NCBI GenBank assembly: GCA_026873275.1 | Contig: JANTUC010000006.1 | Coordinates: 62,001-126,000 of the forward strand | From: Pseudopithomyces maydicus | Taxonomy: Eukaryota; Ascomycota; Dothideomycetes; Pleosporales; Didymosphaeriaceae | Direction: 5' to 3' | Length of the DNA stretch: 64,000 bases | Shown: piece by piece, positions 21,652-32,485 of the stretch | How positions within the stretch are numbered: position 1 is the stretch's first letter | Layout: each line of letters starts with the position of its first letter | Position numbers and translations under genes: made by a program | The notes under the pieces: model-generated | Told to the model about the DNA's origin: nothing | What the model saw: the letters and a program-made list of their open reading frames with translations, nothing else | The model's database searches: none

Positions 21652-23441
21652 CTAATGGGCTGACCTGCGATTCTCATCACCCGATTGCCCCTCCTCTGCG
21701 GAACTACTAGACATCATGTTATCTCCCGTGGTCTCAATGTCGTTCGACTTTTCAGCTTGCTCTCCTGGTTGATTAGATTTGGGTATTTCATCGGGACGTT
21801 GCAAACCCCGATCTTTGACGAGCAGGCACCCTAAAAGGCACGCTCCGATGAAAGGTACGTTCATGATGAACACCCTTCTACTTGCATAAGCATAGGCGTT
21901 CAAGATCTCAAGGACTTGAGCAGGCGACGCCCCAATAGTGTCGAAATCCGGAGATGAGTATGAAGAAGACGCAAGTGATGCGAAATCGGATGGTAAAGCT
22001 GCCTTGAGCGACATCTGTAGGACGGCAGCAGAAACAGCGAGTCCAACCGCACCACCAAGACTCCGCAGGAAGTTCCGGTTGGAGATGACGACAGCACGTT
22101 GTGCCTTGGTGCAATGCGCCTGAAGAGCTGTAAGCGTCGGTTGGAAGACAAAGCCGACACCAGTTCCTTGAAGGAGCAGAATAATTACTATGGCTGCGAT
22201 AGGTGTGTTGAGGTTGAATATGCAAGTCAGACCAGCACCCAACGTCCACAAAAAGAAGCCCGACCATATTACTTCGCCGTAGCGCCCCATTCGGGAAATA
22301 TATTGGCCTGAAATAATGGATGCTATCATCTGGGCACATGGTATTGGAAGTGCCAGAGCAGCAGAAAGAATTGGTGGCATGCGTCGAGCGTTCTGGAAGA
22401 ACAAGGGCAGGTAGTAGATTTGAGAGTAGTAAACAAAACCGAACAGAAAATGCTGCAGAAGCATGACGCATATCGGTATCGACTTAAATAAAGACACTAC
22501 CAATGTCAGTTTAGTTTCCCGTGGTTGCGACGTAACTTACATGGCATCATAGGAAGCACTGCGACTCGATATTCGACGAATAGGAATGCCAACAGGCAGC
22601 AGCCTCCAATTGTAAGCATAGAGATGACCATGGCCGAATTCCAAGCAAAATAGCTACCACCTCCAGAGACGGGGATGAGGATGAGGATGATTGCCGAGGC
22701 TCCAAAAGAGATTCCCCAATAATCGATCTTCTTGCAGAGAGCACGATAGTCGGGCTTCTCTGTAGTTTTTGGCGCGGGTAATATGAAGTAGCAAACAACA
22801 CAGCAAATCGCGGCGAGGGGGCTTATCACCCAGAACAAACCTCTCCATGTTGAACGCTGTACAAAGGCTGCAGCAATAAATGGTCCTATCATGTTACCAA
22901 GACCTACGCAGGAACCGAGGATGCCTTGGTATTTCCCTCGCTCTCTTAAAGTCACGACGTCGGAAACCACCATCATGGAAAGTGATGTGATACCTCCGTT
23001 AGCAACACCTGCGAGACCTCTGAAAATGTAAAGCATGGTGGCATTTTGAGACAATCCGCACAGTAGGTCACTGACGGTCAGCACTGCTAGCGCTGACATA
23101 AAGACAGCTTTTCTCCCTATAACACCGTATTAGAATTGAAATCTAGTTGTATGGTTTGACGAAATCTGGATCAACCTACCAAAGAGATCCGATAAACGGC
23201 CATACAGTACCTGGAAGACGGTGTTGGCAATCAAAGCGCTTGTACCCGCCCAGCTAACGGTGGCTTCAGCATGAAGCTCTCGACCAATCGTCGGAAGCGC
23301 CACTCCGATCCCATTTTGATCTATGAAGCAGATCAAAAGTGATACTGCTAAGGCGCTAAATACAATCAAGAGTTGTTTCTTAGGTAGATAGTCTGTCTGG
23401 TCAAAGACAGCATCTTCGGCGGCTTTCTGTCGATCTTTCAT
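21652..23441 (-). CDS. MFS transporter, DHA2-type (14 helices), probable exporter
   Basis: Three exons, complement of 21652-22496, 22541-23116 and 23180-23441; phases agree and give 560 residues. The hydrophilic N-terminus (KDRQKAAEDAVFDQTDYLPK) leads into helix 1 (LLIVFSALAVSLLICFIDQN). Motif A is GRLSDLFGRK, split by intron 1. Motif C-like glycines occur in SCVGLGNMIGPFIAAAF (helix 5), typical of drug/proton antiporters. Around 14 hydrophobic segments follow and a Ser/Glu-rich cytosolic tail ends the protein. Fungal biosynthetic clusters often carry such an efflux pump for product export or self-protection, and its place at the edge of the block fits that. Substrate unknown. Confidence 0.9.
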
Positions 23442-24266
23442 TGCGCAAAATTACCCAGAGAAGGTACGTGGAAGAGGGTGCAATATGTTCATGAGATGAG
23501 TCAAGTTTTGAAAGGCATCAACGTCGCAAGAAGAACAAGACCGTCGAAGAAGGTGTAATATATGTTCATGGAGATGAGCTGAGTTCATGAAAATGAGTCA
23601 AGTTCATGGAGTGAGTCAAGTTCTGAAAGGCATTGACTTTGCAAGATTTGCCGCCGCGGATTTTGCGGCGATCACCCAGTTAGCCCCACTGGTCCCACTT
23701 AAAGGGACGAGTATGGTCCAGTACCTGGATAGTCTCGTTTTTACTGTCCATGCTCTTCGGAGCATCGCCGAACCTGCCGAAAAGCGAGGACGGTCGTTCC
23801 AACAGTACTTCAACGACCCGAGCGTTCAAAAACAGCAGTGAAGGTATTGTGTCGATGACGGCAAGATTCTTAGGGAAGCCGAGCGCTATCAGTCTCTGAA
23901 TTTATGTTGCAAGGACCTGTACAAGTCATGCCGACTCCATTCAATGGCAAGCTTGACGCAGCGAATTTAACAACGAGGGGTAATAAACAGTTGACTAAGC
24001 ATGAGATGGTGAATGTAATTGATGAGGGCGCGGAGAGCATGCCGAGCGCTATTACATATAGACTAGCCAAGTTATCGGACCTCCGACGCTAACGCCCGAT
24101 AAGCCCTATGAAGATTGCGTCTCTATCTCTTGTCCTTGACGAGCAATGGAGAAAGCCAAGGCTGTGAATGTTATCAAGATGCTTGCCATTGTGCATATAT
24201 GGTGTGCCAATCGTGCAGCGACCCGGCTGAAATATCTGTGTAGCTGTCTGAGCACTAGATGAAAAT
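23442..24266. other. Intergenic with degenerate direct repeats and an unrecognised ORF
   Basis: A roughly 60-bp unit at 23471-23530 recurs, interrupted, at 23546-23645 (shared blocks GTTCATG-GATGAG, GAGTCAAGTT, TGAAAGGCAT, GCAAG). Next to it is an 84-codon plus-strand frame (23587-23841) without a known domain, and the sequence beyond has several stops, so it may be a gene remnant. The right part is the promoter of the NCS1 permease. Confidence 0.45.
24072..24176. promoter_or_regulatory. Cluster of GATA-factor sites upstream of the permease
   Basis: HGATAR-type sites: TTATCG at 24072-24077 (reverse), CGATAA at 24097-24102, CTATCT at 24123-24128 (reverse) and TTATCA at 24171-24176 (reverse). 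All lie within about 200 bp of the permease ATG at 24267. AreA/NIT2 GATA factors use such sites for nitrogen-catabolite control. Confidence 0.5.
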
Positions 24267-26082
24267 ATGTCTCGCCTCTCGCAGAAGACCAGGACCTTGC
24301 TCGCTTCATCACGTGCGCCTCGCGACGAGCAATACACTACGAGAGACGACAATGCGCTGCATTTCAATGATGACTTGCTTCCTAGCCCTCCATGTCAGTA
24401 CAGGATGATTGCGAACGTTTAATTATTAACAACTAATCGAGAGCAGCCGACAGAAGATGGAAATGGGAACACTACTTCGCATACTACCTTACTATGACTT
24501 TCAGTCCGAGTAGCTATAACCTCGGTGCCACACTGATATCAATCGGCCTTGCGTGGTGGCACGGTATGATTGCTGCGGTCATCGGCTCCGCCATATTGAC
24601 CGTTCTGGTGGTACTTAACAGTCGCGGTGCGATCAAGTACTTTGTGGGGTTTCCAGTGTACGTTCGTGCAGCAGCAGGCGTCCGTGGTGCTAGTCTCTAC
24701 ATCTTGGTACGCGCCATTGTTGCGATCATCTACTTTGCGACGCAAACATACTACGGTGGGCGTATCACATCGGTCTTCATGCGTGGCATTTTCGGAAATA
24801 GCTACAACAACATCCCGAACCGGCTTCCAGCAAGCGCCGGTATCACTTCTCGAGACCTACTCAGTTTTTTTCTGTTCTGGATGGTGAGCACGTTTCTATT
24901 GACTTGAAACATGAGTTATACTGACTCATCTAGGTCCAAATGCCAGTCATGTTCATTCACCCCAAGGTGCTTCGCCACCTCTTCGTTGTCAAGGCCGTTT
25001 ACACAACCATTGCTCTCTTTGGTGTGCTCGGCTGGGCGATCAGTGCCAATGGTGGGAAGCTTGGAGAATTCAAGTACACTACCAAGCAAGCTCGTCTGTC
25101 CGGCTCAGATCTCATCTGGCCAATGATCCAAGCAATCAATTCCGTCATGGGTGCTCTGGCTCCGGTATTGATTAACCAACCCGATATCGCGCGCTATGGT
25201 TCATCATACAACGATGTTACCTGGAGCCAGGGTATTGGCATTTTGATCAGCAAAGTCTTGGTCATGTTCCTGGGCACTGCAACCACATCTGCTGCAACAA
25301 ACGTGCTGGGGCAGAGCTACTGGAACGTATGGGATTTGTACAACTCGATACTCGACAAGTACTGGAACCATGGAGCACGCGCCGGAATGGTTTTCGCATC
25401 ATTCGGAATGATGCTTGCAATCCTGATAACCAACGCAGGCAGCAACTCACTTCCTGTTGGAGCCGATCTCACAGGTTTATTCCCTCGGTGGCTTACGATC
25501 GTCCGAGGCCAGGTTCTCTGTGCAGTTCTAGCACCATTGCTTGTTCCGTGGAAAATTATTGCAAACGCCGCTTCCTTCCTTACATTCCTGGGCTCCTACA
25601 CCGTTTTCCTGATGCCGATTTGCGCTTGCATGATCGTTGACTACTGGGTTGTGAGAAGGGGTAATTTTCACGTACCTTCTCTTTACAGCAAATCAGCGAA
25701 AGCTCCGTACACATATTACAAGGGGTGGAACTTGCGTATGCTGGCTGCCTGGATTGCCGGTGTCGCCTTTACAGTCCACGGCGTTGCAGGGTCTTTGGAT
25801 CCAGCTTCAGTGTCTACTGCCAGTAAGAACATGTATAAACTAGGTTTTATCCTGTCGTTTCTTATGGGTGCTTTGGTATACTATGTGCTGTGTTTGGTAT
25901 GGCCAGTACCAATCTTACCAGAAGGTGATGAGAGGGAGCTTCAGTTCGAAGAGATGGCAGCCAACGAAGGGTTTTTCCATCACGAGAGCGTAGCAACGAT
26001 TAAAGGTGTGGTAGAAGGTGAAGAGGTGGAGTCCAGTAGCACTCAGTACTACTCGGAGCAAGGGAAAGAAGACAAGGTGTAA
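24267..26082 (+). CDS. NCS1-family nucleobase/allantoin-type permease
   Basis: Three exons, 24267-24393, 24447-24883 and 24934-26082; phases agree and give 570 residues with about 12 membrane helices. The cytosolic N-terminus ends in DDLLPSPPSDRRWKWEHYF, the usual entry to helix 1 in this family. Helix 1 is TMTFSPSSYNLGATLISIGL. Later landmarks are YGGRITSVFMRGIFG, NSVMGALAPVLINQPDIARY (the family's N-Q-P-D-x-x-R loop) and CACMIVDYWVVRRGNFHVPS. This is the Fur (uracil/allantoin/uridine) branch rather than the Fcy branch. The neighbouring amidase and PuuE-like gene make a purine- or pyrimidine-breakdown compound a reasonable substrate; it could equally be another cyclic amide or thiamine. Plasma membrane, proton- or sodium-coupled. 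Confidence 0.88.
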
Positions 26083-26368
26083 ATAGACGAACTGATCTTG
26101 TTCTGTTGTTGTGCTATAATTCTCGAAATAATTAATACCTTAATGTGATATTCTGATTTTTATGACTGAATAATGCACGCCGTAAGTTTGAGGAAGGTTT
26201 TTAATCTATTCTGTAAAGTTGCACGAATGAAGCTTTAATATCCACAAAAACGCTTCTTGGGGGTTTGCCCGGACACGAAATCGCACTGTGGCTACAGCCC
26301 TCATCGATACTCTAGACTACTCATCGAAGGTTTAGGATTTTTAGTCAATTTCTGCTGCCTGTCTGTAT

Positions 26369-28019
26369 TTACATCGTTCTCCAATCATTGGATCTTTCCC
26401 ACGCAAATGCTGCTTCATACACGGTCATTTCATCCCACCACTTCCCAACAATCTGCAGGCTGACGGGTAGCTTCACTTTGTCCTCCACACCCGGTCCCTC
26501 TAACACCTCTAACATACCAATTGGTAAAGCCAGGACCGGATGTCCACTTTGATTGAAAGGTGCTGTATTGGATGTCAGCCCCACTTGTTTCTTGATTTGT
26601 TCAAGCGGTGGAGCATCCGGAGCTGCGTGGCTAGTGGCAACGTAAGGTAACGTCGGTGTAAGAAGAATATCGTAAGTCTCTAACGCCGCATCATATGCAT
26701 CTCTTAGCTGACGTGACAAATTGGTCGCTTTGGCGAGTAGCAATGGAAACTGCTGCACTGCGTAAAGTCCGTTCAAGTAGATATTCTTGGTGGAGACATA
26801 GGCCTCGTCCCAATTCTCTTGCGCAATAGGATGCATGAGATTGTTAAGACTGAGCATCTGGTGACCTCGTCTACCAAAAGACCCTGAAGTTTTGGCAAGA
26901 AAGCCCCCCACTTTACTGATACCAGTCCATATTGCGGCTCCTTTGGCATGGATCGGTATCGATACTTCATCCACTGTAGCACCCAAGTCTTTGAACTTCG
27001 CTACTGAACGATTGAATGTTTCGATCACGCGATCATCTGTCGCTGGTGTCGTAAGGGACTCGGTGATGATTGCAAATTTCTTTCCCGCTAATGGCTTGTC
27101 TACAGGAAGATTTTGCACAGAACTGTAAGCAGGGATATTGGAGGGCTTAGGCGCAGCGAACGAACGGTCATCTATATTGTCGTTTCCAGCGATGACTTCG
27201 AGAAAGATAGCATTGTCCAACACATTCCTGGTCATGGGACCCAGGTGATCGTTCGTTGGCTCATTGCTTCCGCTACCGGTGTATGGAACGAGTCCGAACG
27301 TAGGCTTCATTCCAACCACACCACAATTGGCTGCTGGAACACGGATACTACCCCCTGATCGGCACCTATTGCACCCCATACTTCGCCGAGAGCAACGAGA
27401 ACACCTGAACCACTCGAGCTACCGCCAGAGCTGTAGCCTTTGGCGAAAGGGTTTTCGACTATTCCTGTTCCAGAGGAGTGGCTTGTGGCTGAATGACACA
27501 TATTCTCACATACAGCTTTTCCTGAAATCTCGCCACCAGCTTCAAGGATACGCGTCACAACAGTCGCATCGCAGTCTGGCACATATCCCTGGACAAAGTT
27601 GGTACCGAGCAGCATAGGGACGTCTTTGACAGCAACGTTGTCTTTTATAGCAAACTTTTTGCCATAAAGCTTCCCGTTTTGAGCTTTTTTGTCGACAATT
27701 CGACACTTCCATGCCCAGGCGCCATGCGAATTATTCTTCTTTTCGGGAAAGTGAATATCGTCCCTTGGAAACCGTATGTAATCAACTCTAGGTATATAGT
27801 CTAGTCACTATTGTCAGAGCTATGATGATTGAGTCGTTTGATGATTTTACCCTCTAATGCCATCAGTTGCTCACTGGCATCATGAAAAACGGCCAACAAA
27901 CGTGTGTATGCCTCTTTCTCCGGAGGATCTATGCTGACACCGAGTTGAGAGCACAACTTGTCCACAGTCTCGGATGTTATGGGGTTGCCTTGAGCAGCAT
28001 CAAGAGAAAATACCGACAT
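26369..28019 (-). CDS. Amidase-signature hydrolase, frame broken at G5 run
   Basis: Two exons, complement of 26369-27800 and 27851-28019. The amidase signature fold is clear: FAIKDNVAVKD (catalytic Lys), GGSSSGSG (cis-Ser) and GGSIRVPAANCG (nucleophile Ser), with typical C-terminal TPTLPYVATS and VSLQIVGKWWDE; about 534 residues if continuous. The two parts are in different frames: the shift lies at the five C on the plus strand at 27351-27355, directly before the GGSI nucleophile motif, where one further base would restore continuity. Either it is a recent pseudogene or the base was lost in assembly. Members cleave linear amides. It is convergent with the NCS1 permease and divergent from the PuuE-like gene, sharing the GATA-rich promoter. 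Confidence 0.82.
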
Positions 28020-28391
28020 GATTATGCTGGTTCCGAAGGACGGTGTTTATCTGTTGCGAAAAGCGATTATAATGTGATCTTGTACGTTCTAAAAATCGTG
28101 ACTTTAAAGATGGATGTTTTTTCAGGGCTTCAGTGATCTTCGTACAACATGAAATTAGATTGTTGGGGATCATGCGATATAAGAAAAAGCGTTTCTGGTG
28201 TTCTTTTGGCTCTCATCTCGCCTGTTTCGTCTAGGCGTCTGAGTACAATTGCTCATCCCTATGACCATTCCCTCCTAGGTTTATCTCCATATCATACTTC
28301 CGACATGTCCTTTGCTTGCATCTTTCGGATTTCTCGGGACGACGCTCGTCGGCAACACAATTCCAGGTGTGTTTTCGGACGTCCGACGGAA

Positions 28392-28518
28392 TGATAAGCG
28401 ATAAGAGATTGTCTAAGGTGGAGGTGGGGTTGTCGGCTGTCAACATCCGATAACCCGATACTCCGATAAGCAATTCTTAAGTCATGCTGGGCCGATCCTA
28501 AGATGCAATCGGAGATAG
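28392..28518. promoter_or_regulatory. GATA-site cluster in the divergent amidase / PuuE-like promoter
   Basis: Four HGATAR sites on the plus strand (TGATAA 28392, CGATAA 28399, CGATAA 28448, CGATAA 28464) plus AGATAG at 28513, and one near match CGATAC at 28456. Five sites in about 130 bp is far above chance for this composition and fits AreA/NIT2 nitrogen-catabolite control of the two flanking genes. Confidence 0.6.
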
Positions 28519-28683
28519 GCAAGATTGGTGCGGAGTTTCTATGGGGTTGAATTCGAAGATTGTATGCGGGGAAGCCGGATATAAGTTGTAGAAAGGGTAG
28601 GTATGTGTGCAACCGTCGTCATTTAAAGCCTGTATTCTGGCTTTGCTTCTATCGCACAGTATTCTTGAACTTAAACAATCGAG

Positions 28684-29824
28684 ATGGTACATATCGAGGA
28701 GTCTTTACAGTTACCTCGTGATTTCGAAGGTAGTCCAGCTATACACGATAAGTTGTACGCTCATTGACGAACTTCCAGGTTTTGGGGAGCACGGACATGA
28801 TCCACAATGGCCGAATGGTGCACGAATTGCAGTTTCGTTTGTGCTCAATTACGAGGAAGGTGGCGAGAGAAATCCCCTTGACGGGGACAAAACCAGTGAA
28901 GAGTACTTATGGGAAAAGGGACCATCAGGTGGAGGAAGAGAGTACCGTCATTTGAATGGCGAGCAAGACTTCGAGTACGGTAGCCGCTGCGGCGCATGGA
29001 GAATTTTCCGGCTTATGAAAGAATTCGGTTGGAACATGACTCTTTGGGCTATAGCTGTAGCAATGGAAAGAAACCCGACCTTTGCCAAAGCTTGTGTGAG
29101 AGACGGTCACGAGATCGGTGCGCATGGCTACAGATGGCTTGACATATGGAACTATTCCTTCGAAGAGGATAAGGCATATATCAAGAAGTCATGCAAAGCT
29201 TTGGAGGCTGCGACAGGTGAGATATATTTCTCTCACATCGATGGCAATCAATCCTAATAAAAGACCAGGCGAGTTTCCTGTGGGTGCATACTTCGGTCGA
29301 GGCACACCGAATACTGCAAATCTACTACCAATTATGTGGAAGGAAATGGGGCACAAGATGTTGTACACGTCTGAAGTGTACAACGAAGATTCGCCGTACT
29401 GGATAGACTTGCCTTGGGAGAAAGATCTTCCTGAAGAAGAGAAAGAAGGCCTGCTCATGGTACCATACAATTACGATTGTGAGTACCCCATGAGATTCTC
29501 TCAAAAAAACAAAGATGTTAACAAGAGAAAGGCAACGATGGGAAGTTCCATATGCTCCCTGGATTCGTCAGCAGTGCAGGAGCGACATATGAGCAGTATT
29601 TGAAGGACACATTCGATTGTCTTTACAGGGAAGGTGGCAAAATGATGACTATACCTCTCCATTCTAGGATTGCTGGTAAGCCGGGACGATCAGAGAGTCT
29701 TCGAAAGTTCATGCAATATATTTCAGAGAAGGAAGGTGTTTGGGTAGCCACAAGAAGGGATATAGCAAAGCATTACCGCTCGACATTTCCGTACCGACCG
29801 GGGTCGAAAACAGGAGGGCAATAG
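28684..29824 (+). CDS. Polysaccharide-deacetylase-family protein, PuuE (allantoinase)-like
   Basis: Four exons, 28684-28729, 28779-29216, 29269-29478 and 29532-29824; phases agree and give 328 residues. It has the N-terminal pattern of the PuuE branch: HDPQWPNGARIAVSFVLNYE, EYGSRCGAWRIFRLMKEF and HEIGAHGYRWLDIW (the metal-site H-x-x-x-H region). Next come GAYFGRGTPNT and NDGKFHMLPGF, and the end has GVWVATRRDIAKHY. There is no signal peptide, so the protein is cytosolic, unlike chitin deacetylases. Bacterial PuuE hydrolyses allantoin; fungal homologues may act on other cyclic ureides or amides. The neighbouring permease, amidase and GATA sites support a nitrogen-scavenging role. The acceptor at 29268 (CCAG) was chosen on phase. 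Confidence 0.83.
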
Positions 29825-30218
29825 CTAGACGTATGTTCTCATAGGCAATAAAATCTTAAATTTGTCAGATGAATTACCTATAAAATCTTGACACTAGTCC
29901 GAAGTCGCAAAATAGCCGAAGGCGGAGAAAGTATATGTATATTAGCCGGCTCTGTAGTTGAAGGGTAGAACGATCGTACATTATTGATGCCGGTTTAGGC
30001 ACATTGAACAAGGCCCATGGGGGAGATAAGCTAGTGGGATGATAAGATGGGGATCCCTGCATACCCTTATCGCTTTTCAGTATATGTCCAACCCTTTATG
30101 GTACGTAAAACCATCCATTGACACTTTCATCCCATTTCTCTTCTATCAGGCTGTACCCCAGTGGTCTTTCTTCGTTCATCAAAATATTCTTCTTATCGTG
30201 AATAGATTGCTCTCAGCA

Positions 30219-32294
30219 ATGAATGTGACTAGCTCCCCAGGCATGGATAACAATAACCCAAGAAAACGCCAAAGGACGGCCTGTGACAGGTGTAAAACGA
30301 GGAAACAGCGGGTGAGCTTTCGATATTCTTGAGTAAATAACATGCCAACTGACAAAGTTTTATGCTAGTGCGATAACTTGTATCCATATTGCTCCAATTG
30401 CGCCAAATCAGGTGCGACTTGTAGTAGACCACCATTGAAACAGAATCGAAGAAGCTCTTATACACGTGCTCTCGAGAGTAAAGTTGCAGATCTAGAATCA
30501 CAACTACTCACGATGGTTCAAAATCAACAACCTAGAACAAGCGACGAAATATCGCCTGGCAGCCAAACGTCCTCTGATTTCCCATCACATTGGAGCGAGC
30601 ATCGGACTCCCAACACCGAAGCTCCATCACCACTAACACCAAGAACGCAACAGAGTGTCGCCGACGTGGTCGGTATACTTTCCCTAGGTAATGGAAACAC
30701 GGAGACTCTATCGTACATTGGATCCTCGTCGGGATATGCTTTGGCAACTGATCTTGGCCGCATAGTCCAAGCTACAGCGTGGAATAAAGCACTTTTCGTG
30801 CCTTCCTCTTTCGACGAATCTGGAGAAGCACTACCTTCGGAAAACAGTTCCACCAGAAAAATTACTTTGAAGGAACTACAGTACAACCGAGCAGAGCCAC
30901 CCTCGGAGGCTCTCGGCGCTAAACTAATCAAGGCCTACCTTCGTCGTATACATCCTCGGTTTCCTTTCATTTTCCGCTCGGATATTTGGACGGCCCATCG
31001 ATGTCGATATAGCCTTGGACGGCAGGATCAAAGACATGTCAGCAGCCCCAGCCCATCTTCGTATTCCTCGAAAGCATACGAATCGGATGGTTTTGCCTTA
31101 TTCGTATTGTATATGGTCTACGCTATCGGTGCCTTGAATCTCCGTCTTACCGAAGACTATCGAGATACCTCTCCAGAGCAATTCTATGTATTCGCGATGC
31201 AGCATGTCTCGAGCGTACGAGAAGCATCGTCAATTCACAACCTGGAGGCGACCGTATTATTGATTCTGTACCACCTGCGGTCTGAGTCGCGTAATGGACT
31301 GTGGCATTTGACTGGCCTTGCCATGCGCACTGTGACCGATATTGGTTTGCATCGCGCAGCATCAACCCATGGGCTACCAGCATTTGAGACACAGATGAGG
31401 CGCCGTCTTTTTTGGTCGGTTTACTCTCTTGAGAGTATTTTGGCAGGCACTTTGGGTCGACCAGTGAGTCTCTCGGACTCTGACATTGATCAGCCACTTC
31501 CAGCCAGCATCAATGATGACGATGGTATGGTTGGGATATCCTCGGAAACACTTTCGATGGCCGAATCTCTGGAACAGCAAGCTCTTCATCCGACAAACCT
31601 AACTCAATTTATACTTCTATCGCAATTACATGTACTTGAGGCGCGTATTCAGCGCAAAGTGTACCGTGTAGACAAACCGACCATTGCCTTAATACCGAAG
31701 ATGCATCGTCTTATGGGCGATTTAGAGACATGGCTAGCCAACGTACTTCCAACACTACGACCCTGTGAACACGATCGCATACTGCTTCACTACCATCGTA
31801 ACGTTCGACTTCTTCTACAACCCTTCCTCTCCGTATTGGATCCCAGTAGTGATCTATTCCTTAAAGCTGCCGAGGCTGCAGGTCAGATATGTCAGATCCA
31901 CAAGCGTCTCCACCAGACTCCAGAATATGGGCATAGCTTTGTTGCAGTACACACCGCATTTGTTTCAGGCATCACTTTGCTCTATATCCTCTGGCGTGGT
32001 AGAGACAAGTTGTGGTCCATTGGCATTAGCAACGACATTCGGGCTGCGAGCTGTGTGTTATCAATTATGGGCGAGCGCGCTCCTTGGATCCGACGGTTCA
32101 GAGATACCTTCGAAGTATTAGTAGAAGTCACCATGTCCGCTCTACAGGGAGCATCTGATCACGCTGAAAGCCATATGAACGGCGATAACGGAGCGACTGC
32201 GCCTCAGGCCGACTTCTCGTTGTTCGATCATCTAGATTTTGCCGATCATGGGGCATTGAATATGGCTCGCGAACTAACGGGGTGGATGCAATAA
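30219..32294 (+). CDS. Zn2Cys6 transcription factor with Fungal_trans domain
   Basis: Two exons, 30219-30311 and 30369-32294; phase 0 junction, 672 residues. A second in-frame ATG 8 codons on (30243) could be the start. The zinc cluster is split by the intron, as often seen: RTACDRCKTRKQR then CDNLYPYCSNCAKSGATC, giving six Cys with normal spacing, followed by a basic linker and coiled coil (RALESKVADLESQLLTMV). The middle-homology (Fungal_trans) domain spans about 200-450, with LIKAYLRRIHPRFPFI, GLAMRTVTDIGLHR and FWSVYSLESILAGTLGRPVSLSDSDID. Nuclear. It lies next to the permease/amidase/PuuE set and is a candidate pathway-specific activator, acting with a GATA factor. Confidence 0.9.
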
Positions 32295-32485
32295 TGAAGT
32301 TAGCATCCATGGATTCAAGGTTGTCACATGCACAGAATTGAAAGGTGGGTATGTAAGGTTATTTGGATTCGATTCGTCCGGGAAACGATATACAAGAGAA
32401 GATAATATATACACTCAAACACTAATCCTTCACCAAAATTTCCCCGTTAGTGGGTGTTTCAACCCACTTCCTCAAATATATTCAT

